Shown: positions 1 to 8,594, counted from the stretch's first letter. The stretch: 26,034 bases of DNA from Schizochytrium sp. CCTCC M209059 (GCA_000818945.1 KN805393.1:539550-565583); one strand, 5' to 3'. Made by a program: numbers and translations. Notes: generated by a model not told the origin, from the letters alone.

Positions 1-1
1 A

Positions 2-503
2 ACGCCTGTCGAGCTTGCGCAAGACATCCAAGATTTCAACGCGCACTTTATCCTAGAGGAGTAATTTAGTTAGTGTCGCATGCATGCATGCCATGCGTGG
101 GTGGGTGCTTAGGGTACACACACCCAGGTCACGTAATCAATCAATCAAAGGCGACTCTTTGATCCTCTTCAGCGCGCTCTGTGGGACCAACATCGCCAAC
201 GTAGAATCGCCTTACACCACAGTGAGTCAGGTGCTCGTCACAACAGCCTTCGCCTTTGCCATGATCCTCTTCATGATGGTAACACTGCGGAGCGTGAAGA
301 AGTGGCTCTTCGTGTCCGTCTGTGTATTCGTCTCTTCGGTCATGACCGCAGCCTGCCTCGTGTGGATCTTCTCCGAACGACGCGAGCTTCACATGCAAGT
401 TATTGGCGCAAGCTTGCGCTTTACCGGCATCGGGTGGGCCTTTGCAGCACTGACCGCCTTCGCTTCCGCAAGCCTTGCTGCAGCGATTGTCTGCCTCCTC
501 TAG
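2..503 (+). CDS. Multi-pass membrane protein, 3' end of gene (partial, one intron)
   Basis: The gene enters from the left edge. Positions 2-60 read as a plausible soluble stretch (ending FNAHFILE) that would hit a TAA at 62. Removing an intron at 61-127 (GT...AG) restores a Glu codon across the junction and continues in the frame that runs to the TAG at 501-503. The second exon encodes about 125 residues with three clear hydrophobic segments (around VLVTTAFAFAMILFMM, LFVSVCVFVSSVMTAACLVW, and WAFAALTAFASASLAAAIV) and possibly a fourth near LILFSALCG. The chain ends right after the last segment, with no cytoplasmic tail. I do not recognise the family. An alternative is an independent short ORF starting at ATG 84, but the exact phase fit of the splice makes a two-exon reading more likely. 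Confidence 0.6.
61..127 (+). other. Predicted spliceosomal intron, 67 nt
   Basis: Donor GTAATT follows GAGGA, and the acceptor is CACACCCAG before GTCACG. The exon ends leave phase 2 and the acceptor exon supplies one base, giving an intact Glu codon and an open frame on both sides. The interior contains stops in the upstream frame and a TGCATGCATGC run. Seen directly: the consensus ends and the phase match. Inferred: that it is actually spliced. Confidence 0.55.
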
Positions 504-547
504 GGATTTAAAAGAAAGGACAGCAGAGAATGAATGATCTCTTACTT

Positions 548-1151
548 TTACTCTGGTTTGGTCTTGTCTTCCTTCCTGTCCCAAACACCGGATGACCACG
601 AGAACGTATAGACCTTGATTTTGAACTTAGGATGCTGCACCGCGACCCTCACTTCAAACAGAGACTCGTTTTCAAGAGCCTCAAGAGGAAACGTGGTGTC
701 AGGGTTGCCGCCCGCACCTTCAACGAGATGGCTAATGTGCATCTCATCAACAAAGAAACCGTCCTTCAGGGCAGCGCGATAGCTCTCCCCACCGCCCATG
801 ATCCAAAACGAATCACAACCTTCCCGCGCCGCCATGAGGTATGCATCACCAAGAGAGCGAACGACAGCGTACGCGCCTTTCGTCAGAAACTCACCTTCCC
901 CAGAACCAGAAGCACCACCCTCTTGCAAAGACGACGATACAATGATGTTTAGCCTGCCTGGAAGCGACCTATGCACTCCTGGAAATGAGTCCCACGTCTT
1001 TCTTTCTGCCCATGACCACCGCTGGGTAACGACCTGCCGTCGTGTGTTCGCGGAAGTAGGCCATGTCTTCCTCGATGCGCTTTCAGGGCAAAGCACCCTT
1101 TTCGACAATTGCACCATTCGGGTCAACGCATGCGATGATTTTAACCTTCAT
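548..1151 (-). pseudogene. DHFR: Dihydrofolate reductase, disrupted by a nonsense codon and a 4-nt insertion
   Basis: Read on the minus strand from ATG 1151, the product starts MKVKIIACVDPNG and is a stand-alone DHFR (NADPH-dependent dihydrofolate reduction, folate cycle). Codon 23, directly after Ala-Leu-Pro, is TGA (1083-1085); the family has an almost invariant Trp (TGG) here. Further on, the VVMGRK cofactor motif is followed by an extra 4 nt inside an AGAA/AGAA run (about 997-1008); beyond it the frame shifts and continues as TWDSFPG, LPGRLNIIVSS, IMGGGESYRAAL (the GG-x3-Y NADPH loop), DEMHISHL and DTTFP. Without the insertion the gene would have about 199 codons, slightly long for DHFR because of a basic/acidic tail. 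There is no thymidylate synthase fused, although many protists carry bifunctional DHFR-TS. Both lesions are seen directly; whether they are real decay or assembly errors cannot be told from the sequence. Confidence 0.9.
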
Positions 1152-1308
1152 AGTGAATACCTCGGTAGCTCGTTTTAGCTGTTGCTGCTGCTTGACACTG
1201 GTACCGATACGCTAGCTAGCTAGCTAGATCTCTGTTCCAGGTTTACTATTCTTTCCACCCCTGGAGAAAAAAAAGGAAGGAAAGGCCGTGCTGTGCAGTG
1301 CTGTGCCA

Positions 1309-1325
1309 GTGTAAATTTTTTACAC
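1309..1325. repeat. Perfect 7-bp inverted repeat GTGTAAA-TTT-TTTACAC
   Basis: A 17-nt palindromic hairpin lies in the 370-bp space between the two head-to-head broken genes. It could be a dyad binding site or a stem-loop. Downstream at about 1388-1412 is an AT-rich stretch (ATGCATATGCATAAG, then TATAAGTATAG) that could serve as a core promoter for the plus-strand gene at 1522. No function can be assigned from sequence alone. Confidence 0.5.
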
Positions 1326-1521
1326 CCTATAGTGTGCAATTATCGATTCGAACCACACACGGTCGTATAATCAAAAGCATCTTACGCTATGCATATGCAT
1401 AAGTATAAGTATAGACTTACGTACGGGCAAAAGAGCTGAGTGGTAGCGTGTGTAGTCGCAATCCGATAACACCAGAATACAGTCGGGCTAGAGCTAGTTC
1501 GCTCGCTCGCTTCCCGAAAAG

Positions 1522-2943
1522 ATGCGTCTTCGTCTCGCGCGATTACAGAAGAACCAGTATACTCTTATCCCAGAAACTAGATGGAAGGGTCTGGCCTTTG
1601 TGTATTGCAAAGAACTGGAAAAGGCGTTCCTCTCCAATAAAAAGAACGTAGCGCTCGACGACTTCGTGCAGTACACCTTTTCCCACCAACACAAGGATGT
1701 GGTCGTAGAGCTGACCGAGGGTGAATACCTCGCAGTGTCAGGGACGACTTTCCACGGACCTACGAACAAGAAGGGAGCGCATGACATGCAGCACGACGTA
1801 AAGCTTTTGTCCACTGCCGCAAAGTTCGCTGCCACAGCCGCAGGCAAGAGGAAGAGTACTGTTGGAGCTAGACCAACTAGAACGAGGAAGGTACGAAAAA
1901 GCCAAAAAACTGCGGAGAAAGGCGAGGAGAATGAGATTATCGAAGACAACAAAGACGAGAAGAAAAAACCCATTATTAGGACTAGGAAGAGTAGACAAAG
2001 TAGTAACCCCGTGTAGACCATAGTGGAAGGTGAGACAAGCGAAAACGAGCAGGAAAACCCCACCACTAGGACTAGGAGGGGTAGACAAAGTGTTAAACCC
2101 GTGGAGACCACCGTGGAAGGTGAGACAAACAAAGACGATGATGCCAACAACACTGCTGCTATGGAGGAGGAGGATAGACAAAGTAGTAAACCCGTGGAGA
2201 CCACCGTGGAAGGTGAGACAAACGAAAACGGGCATGACAACGACACTGCTATGGAGGATGAACCACAGAGAAAGGCAACTAATAGAAAGCGAACAGTGAA
2301 GACCACGGATGAGAAGGGTGATGATGAAGGTAGCGACAATGAGGAGAAAAAAGTCAAGAGGAAAGTACCAAAAGGTAAAAAAGACGCGACGAGCAGTGAG
2401 GAAAATGTTGAGGACGACGAGGACGACGAGGAAGAGGAAAAGGATGAGGATGAGGAGCTTGAGAACGACGACGACGAGGAGGAGGAGGAGGAGGAGGAGG
2501 TAAAGAATAATAATAAGAAGAAGGGGGTCAATATTAAAGATGGCAAGTATCGTAAAAAAAAGGATGGAGGAACCGCACATCAAAACGCACGAGCTCTTAA
2601 ACTGTTGCCATACGGTTCTTCGCAGCATTACGTTGCCTTCGATTCTCCGCAGCAACTAGGTTATGCACGGCAATACGGCGCCTTCGGTTATCCGCAGCAT
2701 CACCGTGATTACGATCAAGCGCTGGCGTATGGTGGTGGTAATCAAATACAACATCACCATTCATTTGCAAATCATTCCTCATTGCCAATCCTTGAAGGAT
2801 CTGCGCAGTCGAATGACACCAATCAAAACGGCCCCCCTCCAAACGAAACAACTATGAAGGACCAAATTGTTTGGAGGGGACCTGACTACGGACATGATGG
2901 TCATTTCAAAGGACAGAGCATTCGTCAGACAGATCTCCTTTAG
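1522..2943 (+). pseudogene. Repeat-containing acidic/basic protein, interrupted by one in-frame TAG
   Basis: One reading frame of 474 codons runs from ATG 1522 to TAG 2943 with a single internal stop, TAG at 2014-2016. Residues 1-110 look globular (TRWKGLAFVYCKELEKAF, VVVELTEGEYLAVSG). A Lys/Arg-rich linker follows, then three copies of a 30-31-residue unit around RQSSKPVETTVEGETNE, then a long Glu/Asp/Lys tract (about residues 280-335), and a Gln/His/Tyr-rich C-terminus (SSQHYVAFDSPQQ, YGAFGYPQHH). Copies 2 and 3 of the unit have GTGGAGACC where copy 1 has GTGTAGACC, so the stop is a Glu-to-stop change. Codon use is AT-richer than the rest of the window. I do not recognise the N-terminal domain; the charged tail suggests a nucleic-acid or chromatin binder, which is inference. 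It may be a decaying gene, an allele, or a readthrough product. Confidence 0.65.
1991..2240 (+). repeat. Three-copy coding tandem repeat, period 90-93 bp
   Basis: Copies begin near 1991 (GTAGACAAAG), 2081 (GTAGACAAAG) and 2174 (ATAGACAAAG). The core of each, about 57 bp, is nearly identical, while the spacers between cores vary. Similarity between copies 1 and 2 extends upstream (TAGGACTAGGA). The close match allows direct comparison of copy 1, which carries the TAG, with the two intact copies. Confidence 0.85.
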
Positions 2944-4062
2944 CTGGCGCTCATGCTCCACAGGAAATAGGGCGACGCAAGACGCGAGAACGAGGGGCAA
3001 GTTCAAAAAAAAGGACATTAGGAAGGAAATCAGGAACAAAAAGATGGCAATCTGTATTCATTGAATTTGTAGTGTTCATGTGAGAATTGATTGGGTCGTA
3101 CGGTTAGTCAAACACATTCGCAAAGATAAAATACCCAATGACTCTCGCGTCCATCCATCCATCCATCCATCACTCGACAATTTTCATTGATTGTCGCAAG
3201 TATGACACGTCTTCGCTCGGTAGAGCCAATCACGATCAGTGCATTCCTTGCATCATTATTGCTTCCCCAGACCTGCCTGTCCGAAGCCGTGGGTTACGAC
3301 TTAGCCAGTGAGCTTGACAAACAAGGGAGCGTACACGGTGGCGGCATTGGCATTTCTTTGTACCTGCCTGCCATTGATTTCCTCTCGCTCTCTCTCTCTG
3401 CTCTAGCTTCAGCGCCTCCTCGTCCTTCTCGCCATCTTTCGTCGATGGACGTCACTCTGCCACTCATCGCGCCGTGGCGCACGTACCGCTCGAGCGCGCG
3501 GGCTGCTGCGTCTGCATCCTGTGTCGACGGGTGATCGCTCCACGCTCACGCGAAGATGTATGTTTGGGTGGGTCTCCGAGGGTTGGAGAACTGCTGCTCC
3601 TCTGGCGAGGCTCGATCGACAGCGAAGAAGAAGATCAAAGATCAAGAGCCTCGGAGCCATCAATCTCGAAAAGTCCCCGTATTCCCCTGTTCCATAACGT
3701 TCTTTACCGTTCTTCAACGTTCTTCGCCAGTAGAAACAAGAGTCTAACTTTCTTCCGAGTTGTACTATTTGATTCTGCCATCAAAGCAGTCGAACAGGCG
3801 TTGTAAGCTCGGTGAGATCAGCGACCCTTGCCGAGGGACACTTTAACGTCTCTGACACTGACTGTCGCCTCTCTCTCTCTCTCTCTCTCTCCCCTCATCC
3901 CTCGCAAACGCGAATGCGTATGATGGTGAATCGGATGTGGCGCACCTGTTCGTATCGTTGGACGAAATGTGCACAACCGTTCGAATCGCTGCACGAAATG
4001 ATGCAAGCAATTAAAGTCTGTCTCAACCTTGGCCCTAACAGTAAGGCCACGATTTCTTGACG
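2944..4062. other. Intergenic region with microsatellites, no gene recognised
   Basis: No conserved protein is visible on either strand. It contains (CCAT)5 at 3151-3170, a (CT)n run at about 3869-3891, and short imperfect direct repeats near 3950-4010 (TCGTTGGACGAAATG and TCGCTGCACGAAATG). An ORF at 3202-3534 starts with a signal-peptide-like segment (ISAFLASLLLPQTCLSEA) but turns into low-complexity Ser/Leu sequence; I do not count it as a gene. Confidence 0.6.
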
Positions 4063-4188
4063 ATGACGGTTTCTCAAGATCATATAGTCCAAGCGATCGC
4101 ATGGCAGCAACTTGGGCTCTTTGTTCTCATCTTGTTTGTGCGCGCCTACTCGACGATGCCCGTCATGATGAGCTTGCTATCATCTTAA
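4063..4188 (+). CDS. Possible 41-residue single-pass membrane micropeptide
   Basis: An ATG at 4063 opens a 41-codon frame ending in TAA. After a short polar N-terminus (MTVSQDHIVQ), the peptide has one hydrophobic helix (LGLFVLILFV) followed by Arg and a short tail. Size and topology resemble tiny ER subunits such as OST4 of the oligosaccharyltransferase, with a weak match around AI-x4-LG, but the similarity is too short to claim homology. No other gene overlaps it. It could equally be a chance ORF in a 2.2-kb spacer. Confidence 0.25.
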   Translation: MTVSQDHIVQAIAWQQLGLFVLILFVRAYSTMPVMMSLLSS

Positions 4189-5210
4189 CACCAGATATAG
4201 CATCCACGCACACTGTAAAACAGACTTTACGTCATGAAGCACCGGCGCGAAAGTCTCACACGATCCGGAAGTCTTTGGCTCATCGCACAAACAGACAAAC
4301 AAACAAATCCTTTACACAAAGTACTACTACTTTGCAAAGCGAGAGAATGAGCAAGGCACACACCTTGCTTGCAGCGCTCATGCGCCTTACCATTGCGCGA
4401 GAGAGCTCGCTCATGACATAATGCTGTCGAACTCTGCGAGGTCGAATTCACTCTTGACAATATCTTGCGCACAACGTTTCGCTGCATCAAGTCGGAACTC
4501 CGCGCACGCCAGCCTCGACGCCACGCCGCATACTCTCCCTTCTTTATCACCTCCCCCCTCACCCCCTTCTTTCCCTTTCCGTCGCTTGTCGTCGTTCGCC
4601 ACGACCCTGCTTTACGCGCGTATTATGACAGCATATCATCGTGCGCAGCTCACGCAGCTCTCCGGGGTCGCTCGTTCTTTGTGCCAGCGCAGCGGCCCCC
4701 GATGCGAACTATGCTTCGCTGCCGGCGCAGCTCCCGCGGGTAAGGCGGGTTTCCCTCCCTCATGGCGCCCAGTACGCGCGGCACGAAGCGCGCGCAGCAC
4801 AAGACTTTGTGCCGGAGGCCGAGACCCACGTGCGAAAAATCGTCCCAGCGCAAACACAGTGGGCTATACGCGGGAAGGCGCGGCGCGCACAGTGGGTTTT
4901 ACAGTTAGGCCACTCGGGCGCGGCGGATACTCGACTGGCGGGCTGGTCACAGAGGGAGAGAGAGAGAGAGAGAGAGAGAGTGACAAAAAAGAAAGAAGAT
5001 GGACGAAGGAAGGAAGAACCCGGAGGATACGGCTGCGCGAAAGCAAACCCGCCTCGGACGCGCAAACTCGCAACTCGAGGGCCCTCGCGCGCACCGGTCG
5101 CTTGGATTCCTGACGCGGACGGAGCGAGGAAACTCGTAGGAGCAAAAGCCGAAGAAGAAGAAGAAGCAGAAGAAGAAGAAGAAGAAGAAGAAGAGAGCGC
5201 GTGCAGGAAG
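4189..5210. other. Leader/5' UTR region of the hydroxylase gene with GA and GAA repeats
   Basis: The region is GC-rich and open in several frames because of composition. It ends in (GA)n at about 4955-4980 and (GAA)n at about 5149-5193, the latter only about 18 nt before the chosen start codon. The plus frame is open from 4641, but the encoded 190 residues are Arg/Ala/Glu low-complexity without domain features, so I treat them as untranslated leader. Confidence 0.55.
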
Positions 5211-6635
5211 ATGCTCATGCTGCGAGGACTCGGGCGCCGTGCGGCGAAGCCGAGAAAGGTCGTCGCGGCCACGAGGACGGCCACCAGGACGGCGGGAAAC
5301 GCACGAGGACTCGCGTGGAAGGCCGAGGAACAGCGACAGGCGCAGGAAGAGTCGCAGGCAGAGGCCGCGGCCAGAGGTACCGCGTCGACCACCATGCTCG
5401 ACGACGACAGTGCTAGAACCAGCCTCAACCTGCGCGTCAAGCACCAGAGCGGCGCGCTCGAGACCGTGCTGCGGCTCTTCTGGAAGTACGACCTGAATCT
5501 CACGCGCATCGAGTCGCGGCCCTCCATGTTCGACTCGAGCAAGTTCGAAATCGATATTGACTTCCAGGGCTCTGCCGACAACGAGGCCGTGAGCGCCGTC
5601 ATGAACAAGCTCCAGGAAACGTGCGAGGATGTCCGCCTCAGCGATCCCGTCGAGGTGCCCTGGTTCCCCACAAAGATTAGCGACCTCGACTTCTTCTCGC
5701 AAAAGACGCTCGACGCCGGCGCCGACCTCGAATCCGATCACCCGGGCTTCTCCGACAAGGTCTACCGCGAGCGACGCGAGATGATCGTAGCCAACGCGGG
5801 CACCTACCGCTACGGCCAAGAGATTCCTCGCGTAGACTACAGCGAAGATGAAATCAAGACTTGGGGCACCGTGTACAGGCGGCTCAAGGAGTACTTTCCC
5901 GCGTATGCGTGCCAAGAGTACATTGACGTCATCGACAGCCTCGAGCGGGAGGTCGGTTATGGCGAAGACAACATTCCGCAGCAGCAGGACGTGTCTGAAT
6001 TCCTCAAGGCATCCACTGGCTTTCAGCTTCGACCTGTGGCAGGACTACTCTCGGCGCGCGACTTTCTCAACGCGCTTGCCTTCAAGACCTTCTTCTCCAC
6101 CCAGTACATTCGTCACCATTCCATGCCTCTCTATACGCCCGAGCCGGATGTTGTGCACGAGCTCATGGGCCACGCCCCGTTGCTTGCTAACCCTGACTTT
6201 GCCGAGCTCAGTCAGACGTACGGCATTGCATCGCTTGGCGCGAGTGATCGCGACATTACGCGCCTCGCCACATGCTATTGGTTCACCATTGAGTTTGGGC
6301 TCTACCGCCAGGGCGAGGATGTCAAGGCATACGGCGCTGGTCTCTTGTCCTCCTTTGGCGAGCTCGAGTACGCCTGCGGGCCCAAGCAACCCGGTGACGA
6401 GGCCCCAGAATTGCTTCCGTGGGACCCTACTGTTGCGGCCGATACGGAATACCCCATCACCACATACCAGCCCACTTACTTTGTGGCCGATTCGCTCCAA
6501 GACGCGACGGATCGGCTCAAGGATTTTGGAGAACGCCAAATTGTGCGTCCCTTCCGGGTCTCCTACATTCCCGAGGAGAAGCGCGTGCAATGTGACCGCA
6601 ACGTCAGTCGCGTGCGCTACAACCCCGACGTTTAA
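5211..6635 (+). CDS. PAH: Phenylalanine 4-hydroxylase (aromatic amino acid hydroxylase)
   Basis: The iron- and tetrahydrobiopterin-dependent enzyme converts phenylalanine to tyrosine. From ATG 5211 it has 474 residues (human PAH about 452). Residues 1-60 are an Arg/Ala-rich, acid-poor leader (MLMLRGLGRRAAKPRK) that could be a mitochondrial presequence. An ACT-type regulatory domain follows (LRVKHQSGALETVLRLFWKY, then LTRIESRPS). The catalytic domain begins near GTYRYGQEIPRVDYSEDE. Iron ligands are H316 and H321 in HELMGHAPLL and E361 in WFTIEFGL; the spacing of 5 and 45 equals that of human H285/H290/E330. RPVAGLLSARDFLNALAF and AYGAGLLSSFGELEYA are also family hallmarks. The C-terminus lacks an obvious tetramerisation coiled coil. 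ATG 5394 (ACCACCATG) is an alternative start that would remove the leader. It is intronless. Phe specificity rather than Tyr/Trp is inferred from overall similarity. Confidence 0.95.
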   Translation: MLMLRGLGRRAAKPRKVVAATRTATRTAGNARGLAWKAEEQRQAQEESQAEAAARGTASTTMLDDDSARTSLNLRVKHQSGALETVLRLFWKYDLNLTRIESRPSMFDSSKFEIDIDFQGSADNEAVSAVMNKLQETCEDVRLSDPVEVPWFPTKISDLDFFSQKTLDAGADLESDHPGFSDKVYRERREMIVANAGTYRYGQEIPRVDYSEDEIKTWGTVYRRLKEYFPAYACQEYIDVIDSLEREVGYGEDNIPQQQDVSEFLKASTGFQLRPVAGLLSARDFLNALAFKTFFSTQYIRHHSMPLYTPEPDVVHELMGHAPLLANPDFAELSQTYGIASLGASDRDITRLATCYWFTIEFGLYRQGEDVKAYGAGLLSSFGELEYACGPKQPGDEAPELLPWDPTVAADTEYPITTYQPTYFVADSLQDATDRLKDFGERQIVRPFRVSYIPEEKRVQCDRNVSRVRYNPDV

Positions 6636-7866
6636 AATGATCATAAATGTTTACGAGAATTTGACAGTACAGAGCAAACGATTGACCTTTATGTGCTATC
6701 ACGGACATACGATAGGCCTCGACATCATAAGATGAATGCAGCTTCCGCCAAAATCGCGCAGTTCAAATCACTGAAAGTTGGACTTTCCTGACGAGCAGCA
6801 CTATTTTAACTTGGGGATCTGTCATTCTTGCTTGCGGCACTTGTCCATCTTGAGGATCAGTCTTTCTTGCTTGCGGCACTTGTCCATCTTGAGGATCAGT
6901 CTAACTTGCTTGCACCAGATAGATAGCTCGAGGATCGGTGCTCGCTGGCTTCCAGCACTTATCAGCATTTAAAGCTGCTGGCAGATCGAATCTGCTTCTG
7001 ATCGACCACGATCATCAACCCATTGGACCACAATAAGGATATGGAGCTTCCCAAAGACCTAATGTCAGGCGAGAAGTTGCTCTAAGACAGACAGATTACC
7101 GATGTTAAATATCGAAGAGGCACGATGCGAGAACAACGCATCGACACGAGCCATGGGAAAGCGCGGAGTTGAGGACTACTACAAGGTCGCGCCATTCATC
7201 CGCGCCGAGCTTTCTTCGCGCCCAAAATATTATCAGTATAATCATAGACCTACTTGGTAACATCGAACCAGGGTCGCGACCTGAGACCACTGAATTGAAT
7301 AGACCTGGTGGCGACCAAAGTCGATGCCAGAAGCCGGCACAACCGAAACATACCCAACTGCAAAAATGTTGAAGCTAACTCCGAGCAACAGCGTGAGAAG
7401 CTTTCCATCTACTTTCCCGTTTCGCACTAGCCACGGAGCGGAATTTCTGGTAAGAAAAAATAGTTAATTGATATAGAATCAAGCTCTTCTTTCCATTCTT
7501 TCTGTTTAGTGAGAGACTACCGTCAACAACAACCGCATCAAGTACGAGCACAAAATTGAAATAAAGCAAAGCACATCGTTTTCTTTTTGTCTCTGATAAG
7601 ATAACACAAAAAGTCTAGCCACCTGCAGACTGATCACATGGCAATCCTCGGGTCGCCACCACGTTCTTATGACCCCAAATGCTTCCACGGCGCTCGCTTT
7701 CGAAGAACGATCGGGTGAAGAAGCGAATACAGGATCTCTTTTCTAAATGAAATGTGTTCAGAAGAGTCTCTCTTCAAATAAAGTAGCCAACAGAGGGTTT
7801 TCTTTTTGCTGATTTGTTGTTGTTGTTGTTGTTGTTGTTGAAGCTATTCCTCGATCAATAGAATCC
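6636..7866. other. Intergenic region between the hydroxylase and prefoldin genes
   Basis: This AT-richer spacer holds the 3' UTRs of the two convergent genes. It contains a 39-bp tandem repeat (listed separately) and (GTT)n at about 7814-7840. A 52-codon ORF at 7102-7260 (internal MGKRGVEDYYKVAPF) has no recognised homology and is the only short frame of note. I see no tRNA or other RNA gene. Confidence 0.6.
6822..6945 (+). repeat. 39-bp tandem repeat, two good copies and one diverged
   Basis: Units start with CTTGCTTGC at 6827, 6866 and 6905. The first two share CTTGCTTGCGGCACTTGTCC followed by ATCTTGAGGATCAGTCT. The third keeps the start and a degenerate CTCGAGGATCGGT end. The period is a multiple of three, which leaves a 64-codon frame open (Leu/Ser/Ile-rich), but I see no evidence that it is translated. 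Confidence 0.75.
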
Positions 7867-8184
7867 TTAGCTCCCGCGCGTCTTGGCAGCGACAGCCTTG
7901 ACCTCCTTCTCGATCTCCAACGACCGGTTGGTATCAAGCTCGATCTGCTTCTGGATACGCTCCATGTTGCCGCGCACGCTCATGAGAGCCTCGTCACGCG
8001 TCTTCTCGACGAGCACATCGCCCACGAGCCGGTAGCACTGCCTCTCGCCGCTCAGCTCGTCGAGCACTTCGGCGGCCACGATATGCTCGCGCTCCTCGGC
8101 CTCCAACTGCGCGACGCGATTCCTCAGCATCTGCGCCTCGTTGGCGAGCTTTTCGAACTCGGCGCGCACTGCGTTCGGGTCCAT
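7867..8184 (-). CDS. PFDN2: Prefoldin subunit 2
   Basis: This is a beta-type subunit of the hexameric cytosolic prefoldin chaperone, which passes unfolded actin and tubulin to CCT. The 105-residue chain has the family layout: N-terminal helix (VRAEFEKLANEAQMLRNRVA), central beta hairpin with the diagnostic CYRLVGDVLVEKT (residues 50-62), and C-terminal helix (IQKQIELDTNRSLEIEKEV), giving the antiparallel coiled-coil tentacle. It is shorter at both ends than the human protein, whose N-terminal extension is not conserved. ATG 8184 (GGCAAGATGG) is the only Met before the first helix. It is divergent from the small coiled-coil gene at 8595. Confidence 0.93.
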   Translation of the reverse strand: MDPNAVRAEFEKLANEAQMLRNRVAQLEAEEREHIVAAEVLDELSGERQCYRLVGDVLVEKTRDEALMSVRGNMERIQKQIELDTNRSLEIEKEVKAVAAKTRGS

Positions 8185-8594
8185 CTTGCCACGCTCCGCC
8201 GCGCTTCTCCGCCGCTCCGCTCCGCGCTCTACGCTGCCCTCGCTCGCGCACGGACGGCGTCGCTCCCTTCTCCTGCTCCTTGCGCGTCTGCTGGACGTTG
8301 CGGACGATCCCTGCTGGACCTTGTAGAACTTCTGGAGCTAAGCGAATCTGCGCAACGTAATTCGCAAACGGCGATAGGCCTAAAAATAAAAATCCACACA
8401 CAATCAGTCGATCAATCGCTGATCATGCCACAACGCCACTCCTCGAGCGAGCTCATGGCACGATAATCATCATCTCTCCACCCGGGCCCGCACGTCACCT
8501 CGACAGAAACGGTACGCCTGCTCGCGAACTTGGCGACTCGTCCGAAAGCGAGGGGCGCGCGTGGCCCCGGCGGCAAGGCAGCTCGGGTCGCGGG
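8185..8594. promoter_or_regulatory. Shared divergent upstream region of prefoldin 2 and the coiled-coil gene
   Basis: A 410-bp head-to-head spacer. The prefoldin-proximal half is GC-rich. At 8375-8382 lies the palindrome TAGGCCTA next to an A-rich stretch, close to the middle. A 13-codon upstream ORF (ATG 8425, TAA 8464-8466) precedes the plus-strand gene. No TATA box is evident. Bidirectional promoter activity is an inference from the arrangement. Confidence 0.4.
8375..8382. promoter_or_regulatory. TAGGCCTA palindrome, copy 1
   Basis: Exact octamer in the divergent spacer between prefoldin 2 and the coiled-coil gene, about 190 bp from each start. One of six exact copies in the window, all non-coding. 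Confidence 0.35.

Noticed and set aside
1344..1356. GATTCGAACC, resembling a tRNA T-loop on the minus strand
   Set aside because: The flanking bases do not form the T-stem, and no acceptor or D-arm can be found nearby.
1494..2655. Minus-strand Ser-rich and Leu/Val-rich ORFs opposite the charged repeat protein
   Set aside because: Complementary low-complexity shadows of Glu/Lys codons.
3202..3534. ORF with a signal-peptide-like start
   Set aside because: After about 60 residues it becomes Ser/Leu/Ala/Pro low complexity over CT repeats; no homology recognised and no coding bias.
3960..4000. GTTCGAATC on the plus strand as a tRNA T-loop
   Set aside because: The T-stem does not pair, and the sequence is part of a short direct repeat instead.
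4641..5210. 190-residue N-terminal extension of PAH in the open frame
   Set aside because: Low-complexity Arg/Ala/Glu sequence spanning GA and GAA repeats, with no domain; PAH family proteins begin near the ACT domain.
7102..7260. 52-codon ORF (MGKRGVEDYYKVAPF)
   Set aside because: Too short, no recognised family, AT-rich spacer; kept only as a note.
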